NCBI RefSeq assembly: GCF_035222375.1
Contig: NC_085891.1
Span: forward strand, 2,542,001 to 2,606,000
Direction of reading: 5' to 3'
DNA from: Podospora pseudocomata
Taxonomy: Eukaryota; Ascomycota; Sordariomycetes; Sordariales; Podosporaceae
DNA: 64,000 nt
Shown: one piece after another, positions 21,623 to 34,300 of the stretch
Layout: every line of letters starts with the position of its first letter
How positions within the stretch are numbered: position 1 is the stretch's first letter
Made by a program: the position numbers and the translations under genes
The notes under the pieces: generated by a model
Told to the model about the DNA's origin: nothing
The model's input: only the letters and a program-made list of their open reading frames with translations
The model's database searches: none

Positions 21623-21937
21623 GTAGGTAGGGTAGCAGGGTGGTGATGATGTGAATGTGCCTTTCTTTTGGAAATAGTCATGCTATGTAACTTGGCTATC
21701 AAGATGTCGTTTTTTTGCTGGGGTTCTTGATGGTGGTCTTGTGGTGTAACGGGAGGCTCAGCTCCAGTGGTGTGAACTCCACCATTCCACGTCATCGTAG
21801 CAAGCAGAAAAACGAAATCATGTTCAAGTCATAACAAGTGCAAGCTAATCCTGCACTTCTTGCCAGAAGCATACAAGCAACTTTTCGCTAGTGTCTTCTT
21901 TTCCCAATCGCTCGTTAATATGATATCAAACCTCCCA
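21623..21937. other. Convergent intergenic region
   Basis: 315 bases between the phospholipase C stop and the stop of the opposite-strand HNH-like gene; it should hold both 3' UTRs. Nothing else is seen. Confidence 0.6.
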
Positions 21938-23021
21938 TCATGCACACTTGATTCCAGCCATGAACCCAGCCTCTCTGAGATGCCATTGAAGGTCAAAAGC
22001 CTGCTGGACCCTTAGGACTTGTTCTCTCGGTACAGGCAGGCAATAGACATCCCCCGTCTTGTATAGAGGCCGCAAACCCTCAAACCCATCGTCCTCAAAA
22101 CCATCCTCATGATCAGGATATATAGGCTTCGACATCACCTCGAACCCATCCTTAGACCTAGACGTGTCTTCCTCGTAATGCTCCAGATTCATCATTTCCA
22201 GAATGTCTTCGTCAGCCAGATTAATGACGGCGTCACTGGGCATAGAGCTGCCCTCCGGTAACCAGTGAAGCCGAAGCTTGACGAAAACGATGGCGGGATT
22301 CCGTGGACAGCGGGCAGTCTCACCAAGACACTCCAGCGCGAAACGATGGGTTTTCCACAGCGTCTGCATGTCTCGGGGCAGATCAAACAGGTTCCAGTCT
22401 TCGTGCAGGTGGAAGAACTCCCAATTCATCGTACTGGTGTTGAAATTGAGTTGAGCGTATTCTCTCAAAAGGCTATACCTGCCCGCAAACTGAGCGGGGA
22501 AAGCAGCCATTTGGAGGAGGTTAAGGAGCCCGGCCTGGAATTTTGGTGGTTGGTCATTGACGAAGTAGTTTGGCGGAATGATGTGTGTTCTCAGTAGATC
22601 GCTAGGGGACTCCGGAGTCGGGGGGAGCGCAGGATCGCCATGTGTGGCTTCTAGGCCTGTCTCTCAATCAGTTATTGGCCTATTGTGAGGGGACAAAAAA
22701 CATACACTTCCTCACCGCAAGAGCGTAAAATTCAAGATATTGCACCACCTGGCTGAACTCGGATTCCTTGCTCACCATGTTTGGGCAAGCTCTGATTCTA
22801 TCCACATATTGGTGCAGGACACCGAGGTCTGTGTGTATCTAGCAAGCAAACCGCTCTCGGGTGAAAGACCAGTCCCGGAACTTGATGCTTTTTCGCAGCT
22901 GGTCTTGAAAGAATCTGGCGGCTCGGATCTTGTCCCGGCGGAGAGCCCGGCAAGTTACCTTGTAACCATAAGGCATGGGCCCAGAGCTTTCCTCATCCCG
23001 GTTGTCAAAAAGAGATGGCAT
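21938..23021 (-). CDS. HNH_2-type nuclease-like protein, active site probably altered
   Basis: Preferred model: exons 22959-23021, 22706-22838 and 21938-22656, 304 residues. The second splice (22657-22705) creates AVRKCLEATHGDP; the first (22839-22958) removes an in-frame TAG. The protein resembles the fungal HNH_2 family: HIIPPNYFVND corresponds to the AHIIPF-type first histidine strand, and WNLFDLPRDMQTLWKTHRFA to the segment that usually reads N...L..LH..WD...FAL. RLHWLP and the closing VQQAFDLQWHLREAGFMAG match the family's tail. The histidine of the LH pair is methionine here, so the nuclease may be inactive. The first 120-base intron has no other stop codon, so reading through it with one nonsense codon is the competing explanation (a damaged gene). 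Confidence 0.55.
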
Positions 23022-23055
23022 GATTGTTGGACAGAACGATGTGGGCTGGTGATGG

Positions 23056-23118
23056 ATGTTGGCTGATGGATGTTGGTTGATGAAAGTTGGTTGATGAAAG
23101 CTGGTTGATGAAAGTTGG
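23056..23118. repeat. Short tandem repeat GTTGGTTGATGAAA
   Basis: Four imperfect units of about 14-16 bases (GATGTTGGCT, GATGTTGGTTGATGAAA and variants) in a row, just upstream of the HNH-like gene's start, so probably in its leader or promoter. Confidence 0.6.
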
Positions 23119-24014
23119 TTGTACGAAGAGGAGGGAAACGCAAAATATAGGGAAGACAAGATGAGCAGCCACGCCGTATGGCCCCTCCGGCGACGCCTGC
23201 CCAGCACCTTTCCCGGGTATCAGCTCGCCCGAGAGCAAGAAGGACATGGACGAGTTGGACCTGGACCTTCGGCTGTGCATTTGCCTTGCTTGAGAACCAA
23301 GCTCCGGTCTCGTTCCTCCGGTCAGGAGATGGTTCGTTCCTCACTGAAACGTCATATCCTCGTGAACATCCACGCGGGGGACAGAATGACTAGCCACACA
23401 AAAGGCACCCAACCATACTTTCTCCAGGGCGGGCCCTCCATCCATAATGCAGGCAGCAGCTTCTCGCCATTCATATCTCATCGTGCGCACTTGTCTGAAC
23501 ATAGACAGGCATGGAAGGGACCAACCAATCTACCCACGGCAACTCTGGTCCCCTCCCCTTCCAGTCCAGCCGACGATGACGCGAGCAACGGGAGCAACAT
23601 CCACTCCGACACCGACTACCTTTGTGGGACCTTCCACCTCGGAGCCGTGCATCGCGTGACTACCTCACCCTCACTCCCCAGCAAAAAGCAAGACCTCGCC
23701 TCCTCACGACTACCACACGCGCCAGCAACTTCCCCAGCGAAGAATTCTTCCGCTCATGCCCGACGGCCGGCTGGATTACCCGCGGGAATGTGTAGGGACT
23801 GCTTTCCGGTTGTCGTCTGGCGGATGGCGTCGTCAGGGTAGGTTTACTTCCTCGTTGCGCGAGCAGAAAGCACTCAGGTAGGTGGCAGAGGGACGGGACG
23901 GAGGAGCCGGCAAGCGGTGAGCGACTTCTTCTTCCCTCGAGTCAAGGTCATCATCAGCAACGGGTCTGGTGGAACGAGAACGTCATCCCTTGGTGTTGTT
24001 TGGAAGGTGTGGAT

Positions 24015-24142
24015 GGAGAGGAGAGGAGAGGAGAGGAGAGGAGAGGAGAGGAGAGGAGAGGAGAGGAGAGGAGAGGAGAGGAGAGGAGAGGAGAGGAGAG
24101 GAGAGGAGAGGAGAGGAGAGGAGAGGAGAGGAGAGGAGAGGA
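24015..24142. repeat. GGAGA pentanucleotide microsatellite, 25 perfect copies
   Basis: Twenty-five uninterrupted copies of GGAGA (24015-24139), then GGA. One strand is pure purine, the other pure pyrimidine. Because the period is five, all frames through it stay open, which explains the spurious open frames on both strands. Confidence 0.97.
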
Positions 24143-24534
24143 ATTTGTGGGTCATTGTCAGGGGAATTCGTAGGAATCGGCGGGCTTTTGTGCGTCTGGC
24201 ATCGCGTGATCATGAGGTTCCTTGTGGGGAGGTTGTGTGAGGAGGTTGTATAAGTTTGGAGTATATTGATCAGTTAGGTCTGGTACACAATACGCCGAGA
24301 TGTTGAAAGTTTTAGCTATAGCCTGGTGTGAATATTTCTGGCTCATCACGGTAGCAAGCAACCAGCCTCACGACAAAACGCAGCAAACAGAACATCGCCA
24401 TCAACTACCATTCAAATCATCATCATCATCATCAAATAGCACTTCCCTACTGCTCCTCTCATCAAACTATAATAAAAATCCCATGTTAATACCTCCCCGA
24501 TTTTTAGCCCTAAAAACTCCTTGTCCTATATCCC

Positions 24535-26917
24535 CTAATACTGCCAAAGCACCTTATGATAAACACACCTACTCCCCAGCACCTTATACTCCCCCCCCGT
24601 AACCCAACTATCATTCGTCGCCAGCTTGGCAAACACGCTCGCCCCCTTCCAAACAACAACCTGCTCGTCCATCTCCCTCGCGCTCCTGCTCACCAAAATC
24701 TTGTCCTGCAGATCCGGCCTCCTCGCCCTCAACCTCTCCTCCAAGAACGGGGCAAAATGCGGAATCTTGGCACCCCCGCCGACAACCATGATGCTCCCTA
24801 GCAACTCTCTCACCTTTTTCTCGTCCCCCTTGGCCGCGTTTTGGATTGATGTCATGATTGCGATGTCGAGGGGGGCGACGGGGAGGACAGAGTCCCGCTC
24901 TGTGGCGAGATCTTTGGCTGTTCGCTGGAGGGGTTGGTTTGAGGTTGGGTTGTTGTCGAAGGAGGTTGTTGGTAAGAGGAAGGAGCCGTTTGGTGCGGGG
25001 GTGCCGCCGTTGCGGGCGGAGGGGGCGGGGGAGGCGTTGAGATCACGGGAGGATGCGCCGAATATGTAAGGGGCGGGGACGGGGGTTGAGACACCGGCGT
25101 CCGGGGCTGGGGAGGGGGCTTTGGATGTGCCTGGGGTCGCGCTGGCATTGTTGGTGTGGCCGAGGAAGTTGAACGGGTTGGACCTTTCCTTACTTGGGGT
25201 TGCCATACCCATCTCGCCAGGGGCGCCGGTGAAGGAAGATGCCGGGATGGTGGTTTGGGTGACGGAGGGTTGGATATGTGCCAGGATGGCGAGCTGGGCG
25301 GCAGAGGTAGGGTCGTCAGGCATGTCAACATCATAAGCGTTGTAGGACCGGTCGATCAGATGTCGCCTCTTGTCCAGTTTGTGGCTGTTGTCGAATATCG
25401 ATGGATCGTAGAAACCCATAGGGGCGAGAATAACCTCATCGTAGCACTTGAACATGTACTTCCGCGTCGGCTGGTTCGGAGCGCGGAGGTGGAAGTCGTA
25501 GTTTTGGACCGAGATGTTGGCTTGCGACAAAGTGCAATACTTGATCTTGAGTTCCTCGGCCAGCAGGAAATCATATCTCCTACGGAGGTTGATCTCTTGA
25601 TATGGGAAATTATCATAAAGCATCATCTTGATGAAAGTCTCTGTGACATCCCAGCCGCCAAACTTGAGGTTGATGCGCGAGTCTTCGATACAGAGACCGT
25701 CTTCCACGCAAGCGATGGAGGTCTTTTGCGCACCGCAGTCCACCACACAGGCCTGGGTGTAACCGGCACCGAAGGTCGCGGCCATGCTCTCTTGAATGAA
25801 CGCAACCCTGCTAAACTCGAACCATTCGATGCAAAGATGTAGAAGTTGTTCGACATACTTCTTGTCGTAAAGATCTGGGATAATGATGACACAGCTGTAC
25901 TGCTTCCACTCTGTGCTCTTCTTCAGTCCCAGTTCCCACCGAAAGGCTCGGTCTAGTAATGTCTCAAGGTCGTTGAAAAGATGTGCCTGAGTAGGGTACT
26001 CGTTCTCGTTCAACCAGCCATTCTGAATCGGCCTCCACAGCTTGAACTTGGGATTTGAATCGTCTGGCACGCGCTGGGCTTGGTGGCCAATGAATACTGC
26101 AGATTCTGAACCACCATCCTCCAGCGTGCTGACATCGGTCCATTCGACTTGGAGTGGGTCATTGTGCTGCGAGATAATCTCTGGTTCTGTTCTTCTGTTG
26201 AAGTTGACAACAAGGTCCTTGGAATTAGGCAGCACCTTCCGCTTGTTTTGGCGCATGTCCACCTTCAGGTCGTTGCACGCCTTCTGGTACTTCTTTGACC
26301 ATTCCTCGCCGTGCTGTTGATCCATGCCCCGCTCCTCAAACTTGCGTCGTGGTAGCGCCTCGTACATCTCAGACTCGGTTTGCGGGTACTTGGTCGCAAG
26401 TACCATGGGAATGGTCTTGGGGAGGGCATCGCTCGCAAAGCCGAGTCGCAAGTTTTGACTTCCCGGGTGTATCACGATAATCTTTGACGGGTCCATATAA
26501 GACGACGAAGGACCACCATCCTCGCCCTGGAGGTCGTCGACGGGAAGCGTAACGTCGCCATTGGTGTTGTTGAGTGCGCGATCGCGGTCTTTGGCGTTTT
26601 GTACCAGTCGGTCTCGGTTCGCCTCTGCTTGAAGCCTCAGCGACAAGATCTGGTCATCGCGCTTCATGTAGTCCCTGCTCAGCCCATGTCAGCAACTTGA
26701 TGCGCCCGGTTGTCCAGCACACTGGCTATTCCTTACGTGTAGTAATTCTTCTGATTAATTGGTGGCACGTCGGGCCAGCTCGTTTGCTTCATGCCATTGT
26801 CGGTGCGCTCGAGTCCTGGTGATGGTGGTGAGCAATTGGCGGTTCTGCCCGTCTTTCAAGTATCGACCGGTGCTTACCCTCCCTGGCGAGGACACGCTCG
26901 CTGACTTTTCCGACCAT
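24535..26917 (-). CDS. ARP8: Actin-related protein 8 (INO80 chromatin remodeller subunit)
   Basis: Nuclear actin-related protein that, with Arp4 and actin on the Ino80 HSA helix, binds DNA and promotes nucleosome sliding. Exons 26878-26917, 26737-26815 and 24535-26674 give 752 residues. The two short 5' exons encode MVGKVSERVLAREG and LERTDNGMKQTSWPDVPPIN, a conserved Arp8 opening, and join the long exon at YYTDYMKRDDQIL. Actin-fold features are IIVIHPGSQNLRLGFASDAL (phosphate-loop region), FSRVAFIQESMAATFGAGYT, ACVVDCGAQKTSIACVEDG and, near the end, IMVVGGGAKIPHFAPFLEER. The region from about 480 to 620 is a low-complexity Pro/Ser/Ala/Thr insert, as in other fungal Arp8 proteins. Both introns are 62 bases. 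Confidence 0.93.
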
Positions 26918-27809
26918 CTTGGCTGGAGTATCTGGTGTTGCTGTTGATTTATCTTCTGCTGATATTTGCTGTTGGATCTATCGAAGCTATTGTTGGCAGG
27001 TCGAGCGTCGGAATCAAAACTTTAAGATCACTCGTTCGGTCAGAGGCGTTGCTTGGACACGGTGGAAGCAGGGTATTAATTCCGAACGCGCTTCTCGTCT
27101 CAGGAGGTACCTGGAGACAGTTGACGGAGCAAGTAGAAGCCGATATGCGCGGGGAGGTATTATGGTGGCTGGTCAAGGCTATTCAGGCCCAAATTTTCAT
27201 CCATGTGCGCTCCTGTTTGCGGGCAAGACGTTGGAGTTGCTCTTTTCTATTTTGTGCCGCCTCAAGCTGGCTGCTGCTGGAATTTGGCCGCCATTGGTTT
27301 GCGAGCTTCACAGCGCGCCGTTGGGGATGCTGATGGTTGTACCTCTACGCTAGCCGAATCTGGGGATGGCGGCTTGAGCATGCTCACCGCCTTCCTGATG
27401 GGGACACATTTATGATTTTGTCGACGACTTACATTGGACGACGACCACCAGATCTTCACAGCAAGCTGAAGTGACAACAGTGAATAACATTCGTAAGATA
27501 ACTATATTTTTTAAATCCGAAGCTGTCATCAGTTTCACCCAGATTCATCCCAAGTGCAGAAAGTTCCTTGAGTCAACCCAGCCAACAACCAACAACGTTG
27601 CCAGCTGCCTTCACCTGACCGCCAGCCCTATGACGTCGCCACTTACATGCATTGCCAGACGCGGCCTCAAGAGATGAACACCTCAACCTTTTTCAACAGT
27701 TACCTGCAACCTCGAGTACAACTTCAAAGACCTTTTGATTCTAACACTTCACTCTCCAATTCACCCAATCTCATCATCATTCCACTCGCACTTTCAAACA
27801 ACAGCAACC
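26918..27809. other. Divergent promoter region, Arp8 / proline-rich protein
   Basis: About 890 bases between divergent genes. Plus-strand open frames at 26919-27353 lack recognisable content. The last 100 bases before 27810 are a C/A/T-rich leader ending CAACAGCAACCATG. Nothing else is supported. Confidence 0.5.
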
Positions 27810-28385
27810 ATGCCCCCCATTCCCCTCCACACCAACTCCCCCATCAACCCCGCCAAAGCCTCAGGCATAACCCCCCAAACCACCCCCCCAAACAATGATC
27901 AGCCAGCACCAACGAAAACAACCTCTCTCCCCCCTTCAGCTGCTCCCAATAACGGCCCACCACCGCCCCAACCAGGCGCCGTTCCCCATCTTCCTCAACC
28001 AACCTCCTTCCCAGCCTCCTCCACCGGTCCTGCTCCCCCTCAACCAGCAGCCGCCCCAACCACTACCGCAGCACCAACATACACACCCCCTCCCCAGTCC
28101 TCAATCCCCCCTCCAGAACTGCCATACAACCAGCGAGGAACCTCGACAGCTTTTACACCTGCTACAACGACAGGAGCAGCGGTGTTGCCCGGCCCGAGCC
28201 CTTACGAGACTGGTGGTGGGCAGGGGTATCAACAGAGGGCGGATTCGGGGTATCAGCCTGGGGGAGGGGAGGAAAATGAGGAGCATGGTGTGTTGGGGAG
28301 TGTGATGGGGTATGCTAAAGCTGCGGGAGAGAAGCTGAGTGAGGCGGAGAGGGAGGTTTGGAGGAGGATTAATGGGGAGAAGTGA
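27810..28385 (+). CDS. Small proline-rich conserved fungal protein
   Basis: Intronless, 191 residues, starting at the ATG of MPPIPLHTNSPINPAKASG. That opening, the PNNGPPPPQPGAVP block and the ending VMGYAKAAGEKLSEAEREVW look like an uncharacterised family I associate with filamentous ascomycetes. The first 130 residues are disordered and rich in Pro, Ala, Thr and Gln. The last 30 (LGSVMGYAKAAGEKLSEAER) are predicted to form an amphipathic helix, which may be the functional part. There is no signal peptide or membrane segment. A codon upstream in the same frame is open, but the chosen ATG follows the leader and matches the family start. The function is unknown. Confidence 0.75.
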   Translation: MPPIPLHTNSPINPAKASGITPQTTPPNNDQPAPTKTTSLPPSAAPNNGPPPPQPGAVPHLPQPTSFPASSTGPAPPQPAAAPTTTAAPTYTPPPQSSIPPPELPYNQRGTSTAFTPATTTGAAVLPGPSPYETGGGQGYQQRADSGYQPGGGEENEEHGVLGSVMGYAKAAGEKLSEAEREVWRRINGEK

Positions 28386-31300
28386 TATGGTGGAGCTGAG
28401 AGTTAGGGTGGAGTGTGTTGGGGGGGATGGGTTAAGTGAATGAAGAAGCGGGCAACGGGTTGATGAGTTTAGAGAAGGAGGTGTTATGGGGTCCAATGAG
28501 ATGATGCTGTGCTGGTTAAAGTTTTGTTCGGTAATATGTGAAGTTCCTTCTTATGGCGATTGCAATGACAACCACGGCTTGTGTAGCTCGGCTTTTTGTG
28601 GTTTGGTGTTGGAGCATAAGAATTGGTTTTATTCTTTTTGAGTTTACCTATCTATTTACCTTGCACGATTTTACAGACAGTGATCTGTATAACTTAAGTA
28701 GACCTCTCAATAAGTTTTTTTGGCAGTGTGGCGGTCTTTCGGGAAAACCTCCTGGCCCTTTCTTCTCTTTTGTTGACGTTACCACCACTAAAAGACAAGC
28801 TCACATGTCTATTACCGACCATTTTCTACATCGTTAACTCCGGTCCGGTCAAATTCGGTGTGACACTACAGCTATGTGGGTTTTGAAGGAATACCTCTCA
28901 GCTTCTAATGTCTGTCCTCACTGGGAGGTAACACAAGAGGATTCTCCCGCCTGTCTCATATTCCCACATTTTCTGGCCTTATCCTGACCATATTCCCGCG
29001 ATTCGGCGAGCTTACTTCGGTACCTAGGTGGACAACACGTGGTCGATATGAATAGGAATGGAATGAAAACAAATTATACTTTTGATCTGGGGGGACCTAG
29101 TTTTTTTGACATGCAGGATGATTTATGCCAAGTTGGACAGGGGGAAACGTGGATCGGTTGTGGAAGGAAGTGTATGTATGTATAGACAAGGTGTAGGGCG
29201 GGGAGGTGATGCCAGCTTGTAAGGTAGACGGTAGAGAGTGTGAATCCATTTGGTACAAGCTTTTGCGGCGCGGTTGTTCGTGTACGACGAGGCATTGGAA
29301 GATGCTGGGTGGAATACGTATGCGTCTGGGGTTGGGACGAGGTGAGGGCGCCCGTGGATTTGGGTCTCGTACCTTACGATGATCAAGGGTTGTGTTGAAT
29401 CCATTTGAATATACCTTTGCCATGTTGGGCAGACAAATTGTACAAGTATACGTAGGGGGGGAATATCTGGTCGTGAATGAAGGATGGGATGGTTTTAAGT
29501 TGCATTTTTGCACTGGTGATGGAAATCGCAAACAAATCCTACATGGTAGGAAAATTTGGTTGATGTCTGTGAGTTGAGGCTGTGTTGGAGAGAGGACTGT
29601 GGGTTATTCCTCTAGACAGATCCCCTAAATGAGGCGAGAATGAGGATGAGATGACACACCGGGTTGTCGTCCCGGTTTTCCTTCCAAGCTCATTTGAGTT
29701 GGTAAGTTCAGGACAGATCATGATTTTGGGCGGAGGGTAGACTGTATCCGCTGTGCTGTGATAGGAAATATAACATATACCCCTCATATCCAATTCTTAC
29801 GTTTGTGTTGTCTCATCCCTAGAGTCCTCGTTGGGCTGGTGCTCGTCTGAATGAGAACCGAACGGAACTGACGGCCCTGACCAACTGAACGGGACGGAAA
29901 ACCGTCCACATCAGACATAGGACGACTTGACCTGGCAACTGGTCGAACCATGTGATGAAGAACGGAGCGGACCATTTCCGGCAGTAGAGAACCTTGGACC
30001 ATCTCTCGCTCCATCTACACAGGCCCTCGGCACCGACGGCTTGGTCCGATATCTATGGGGTGCCTTGCTTTGCCCTACATTTTCTTCCTTGAACTCGCTT
30101 ACTTGCCGATCGAGGCTGTTATGGCCTTCCTATTTCAGATGAGGTGTACGCCCTGCTCGTATAGGTGTGGCAGAAGAGAAGACCCCACGCCTGTAAGGTT
30201 CGTCCACGTAATCCCACGACATCAGATACGTGTATGTTCTGAGAAGAAAGAGGGCAGAGACAGCAGGCGGCCTCTTTCGTGTCTGGTCTTCTGAGGGGAG
30301 GATCACATCGTCATTGGTGAAGTGATCTCCATAAGAGCCGAGTTATGGGCCGCGGACGGACGGTTGGAAGGCGAAATAATTTCCCAAATGGGATGACTTT
30401 GTTATGCAAAAGTTGTCAAGTGAGCAGCCCCCAAGGCACCCACTTATGTGCGTGTAGAGCACATACCGCGCTCACCTACCGACTGGACCCCGAGGTGGGA
30501 TGGCTATTGGAGACAAGAAAAAGCGAGAGTGCGGACTCGCCGGAATAGCAACTTTGATGTAGAGGTGGGCATCCCTGTGTGGAACATGTCATCGAAGGTC
30601 TGTAGAAGAAACACTAGCGTCTGAGCGTCGGGGATTCAACCTGACAAGGTGATGGGTGCCAGGGTATGATAAAGACGTTGGCGGAATCCATCGTCCGTGG
30701 TCCGTGAGATACAAGGTCCCCGGAAAGTGACTTCTTGAATGGTGACATTGGTTATTCTGGAAATCACTGATCGAGGTGTCATGAGTAGATTGATCCATGG
30801 CGGCCCAGCAGTCCCGCGGGTGAGACGGGCAGATTGGGGAAGACGCAGGTACGGGACTGCCTGTCAGGCACAAAGAAGAGGGGGGCAAAGAGAGGCACAG
30901 CTCTGGCCTGGCCTTTCTTCCCCGCACAAGGCCGATGTATTTGTCCCTTGCTAGAATGACTGCCGGTTGTGGTCCAGCTAGTGGGCCAAAGCTTGGTCGG
31001 ACGACGTTAGTAATAGGGACCATCTCGTCTGTGTGTATGTGCTACAGACAGCCCTATAAGCCAAAATGATTATTACTATGAATATCACGCCAGGCCACCC
31101 TTGACCATTCGAGCCTTAAGACAGGATCCTAAGAGACGAAGACGCCACCGCGGACGTGGAGGGCAGAGCCCAGGCAATCAGAGATCAGCTCCCAAGAGAC
31201 GGGCAAGATGGACAGCATGAACAACGACCGGCCGAGCGGCGTGGCAAAGTCGGTTAGTTTCGAACAAAAGATGGGGAGACTGGGTCTGCAGGCTGGATTG

Positions 31301-34300
31301 GGGGAAACAAAATGGTTGCCTCGGGGTATGAAGGAGCACTGCAGCAAGAGAATAACCGCTACCACTGATGAGAATACTCCATGGAGGACGAGAAAGAAGG
31401 AAAATGCCATGAGTTCCAAACAAGGCCAGGTAGATCTTGTTCAGGAACGGGCAACTGAAGTGACGACAGAGAAACACACCAGGAGAAGTTTTATGGTTCG
31501 AGATCCACTCGATCAGCCATCCTTCGTATCACCTTTCTTACTCCATACACTGTCAAACACTGGGCGGGCAGAGGGGGGAGACGTGTCTGGAGGTGGCTGT
31601 GGAGATATCTGTCATCTGCAGTCCACAGACCTTTCTATAATTAATATCGACCATGCGATGCAAAGACGGGAGGCTGCCGAACCGAAATAGTTTGATGAGG
31701 GCGACAAGGCCGAACTGGCGCGAGTTGCGGGGTTGGCGTGGTTGGAGGGTGGAATTACGGAGCGCGGGACTCGGCAACGGGTCCCCAGTCACGCAACATT
31801 CGGAGGATAACGATCTGGGCGGATCTCATCAGAAAGAAAGAAGAAAGAAAGAAGTCGTTGATGACCGTTGAACGAACTCGAACAACAAGGCGGAGACTTC
31901 AATCGACTCAGGACTCATAGCGTGACATGGGTCGATGTCTGCGACAGATCTGAGACAGCTAGAGGCCCCTGCTTAGACAGGGCTCCCTGATGTCGATTAC
32001 CCTCAGCAGCGAATCAGGACGCGGGCTGGACCCACTGCAACGCCAACCTCAAACCTGTTGCCCCGTGCTCGAGGGCGTCCAGTCGCGTCTCTTCCAACGA
32101 CATGTCTTGACCATCACTCAACACTGCGATATCCCAACCTACCACTGAGGCTAAACGGATGTTTCTCGACGGATCCAAAACATCGAGAGCACTTGCAGAT
32201 TCGCTACCAGCTTCATCAAAACTGCCCAAACCCTCGCATTCGCCTCTGCCCGTTGTCGAATCGCTGATTTCCAGGTTGTTTGCCAACAGCTGGAAATACC
32301 CTCACCCATGGCCTGGGCCTGCCAATGAAGAAACTTTTCTCCAGATTCCATCTCTGTGCACGGTCGAACTGGCTGTGCTTGCGACTGACTGCCGCCCCCC
32401 GACCCGTCACGCCGGCCACTCACGCCCGCAGGTCTGGTTATCAGATGTCGGGATGGAACATGTAGTTGACTGATGTCTGCCAGCGGTATCTAGAAGACTG
32501 GGAGCCTTCGACTTGTTGACCAACAGGATCACACGCCTTGTTATTACACCACAACCATTATCTGGCACGACAGACACAGTTCTTTGGGGTACCAACAGTC
32601 AGTCGGTATGTCGTCCGGTGTGGTGCGCCGCCTCGAGGCCACCTCACGGACACGCGGCCGGGTCTCGATCTACGCACCAGGCAAAGACAGGAGAGAAAAC
32701 CCCCAGAAAAAGTCAGAAACTTGAGATCCGGATCGCCGATGCCAAAACCGCGCCCGTTGCTCGATGTGGTCTTGCCAAACATGCTCTGCCATGATCTCCA
32801 CTGGGGATCCTGGGCCAGGTTGCGAATCGGTTTCCTCTCACGCTCACAGCGGCTACTGCAACTCTCATTGTGAGTAGCCCACACCGGATTTTTGGTGCAG
32901 AATCGCAACTTGCTGTGCCAGGTTGCCTGTCAAACAATCATCGTGAGATGGTCAGCCCTCGGTCCGTGAGCTGCTCCCGCACTGTTTGGCCTCGACAGCG
33001 GGTGCGCGATGGGGTCTGACCAAGATGTCACCCAAGACCACACCCTGCCATTCGTTGTTTTCTCTTGATTCTATTTTCCTTTTTGCTTTCGACCCCCAAC
33101 AACTCCATTCTCTCGACCGACGGGATATCTCGACGTTGCCACCTCAACGCTCGCTCTCAGGGCATGGTGCTGAGACAAGCCACCTCCTCGGCATCTTCCC
33201 CATGGCCCTGTCCAGCCTCAGCCTCCACAGGGCCGAGTCCCAGGCTGGAATAGCCTTGCGTGCCCTGTCACCCCCTTTGTCTTGTCCAAGTGGATATCAC
33301 CCCTCCATCATCTGTCTCCTCTAGGAACAGACTACGCTCATTCTGTTGACCAACATCCGGCTGCTCGTCTCAATATTCCTTTCCCGGCCTTCTTCTGCCG
33401 GCCGTTGTCTCCTGGCTTCATATCCTCGCTGCCCAGGCCCCAGTTCGCATCTGGTGGCTTCGGTGTTTTGTCAAGGTTCCCCTTCTTTCCCAATGGAGAA
33501 AGGAATGTTCTGAACCCAATCCCTGGTTCAACCCATCCTTCCCTCATCCTCACCCACGCCTCCTTATGTTCCGTCATCGATGAACAGATGTAACCCTGCC
33601 CGACCCCCCTTGTCCATCGCTGCCCACCCTGCCCCTCATGATCCTTGCTCGTCGTCCTCTGGGGCAGGCCAAGCAGATTCTCGCACACCACCTGTCCTCG
33701 ACATCCACAGACACAGGTCAGGTTTGTATCAGGAAAATCCGGCTTAGCTCCTACCGACGTTCCGAGCTTGACCGTGCTGAGCTATAGGCCCCTCCCCCTC
33801 CACCGTCCCCTCGGGCAGGCCTTCTTGGTTCACGAGTACTTTTTTTTTTCTCTCATATACCCCCAGGGTCCTTCGACGCCCCCGCCATCCGGCCTTCTTT
33901 TTCCCTCTTTCCGCGTCGTCCCACCCCCCAAAAGTGTTCACACTGGTTCCTTCTCTTCCCTCTTCTCAGTCGCTCCTTTAACGATTATTTTTCGCACCCC
34001 CTTATATCGGCCTCTGGTCTATAATACCAAGAGCTGGCTCTCTTTCCCGCCTCCGGACGGACGCCAGTGTGAACCGACGGTTTGACGAGTTGCCTCTCCA
34101 CCCAACTCACCACGCTCCTTAACCAGCACCCGACACCGCGATCAGTCACTCCTTGTCTCGTATTACTTTTCATCATCTTGACACACACCCGGCCCCAACG
34201 CGAGGCTTTACATTCTTTACCTGCTGTCTCCGAGATCCAACTCGAAAGCAACCGTCCAGTCTATTCACTCCTTCGTTACCGATACAACCCCAATCTGAAT

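Larger units (their letters stand above)
23022..24534. other. HNH-like gene upstream region and Arp8 3' flank
   Basis: About 1.5 kb without a supportable gene. It contains two tandem repeats (23056-23118 and 24015-24142) and CATCATCATCATCATCA near 24418. A 240-codon open frame at 23119-23841 has no recognisable domain or amino-acid bias of a real protein and was rejected. Confidence 0.5.

Noticed and set aside
23119-23841. 240-codon plus-strand open frame
   Set aside because: No recognisable domain, unbalanced composition, and it overlaps the promoter side of the HNH-like gene; probably a chance frame in GC-rich DNA.
23874-24253. Open frames through the GGAGA tract on both strands
   Set aside because: A period-five repeat without stops keeps every frame open; the predicted proteins are pure repeat.
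26919-27353. Plus-strand frames of 132-144 codons between Arp8 and the proline-rich gene
   Set aside because: Several overlapping frames are open at once and none shows a recognisable motif.
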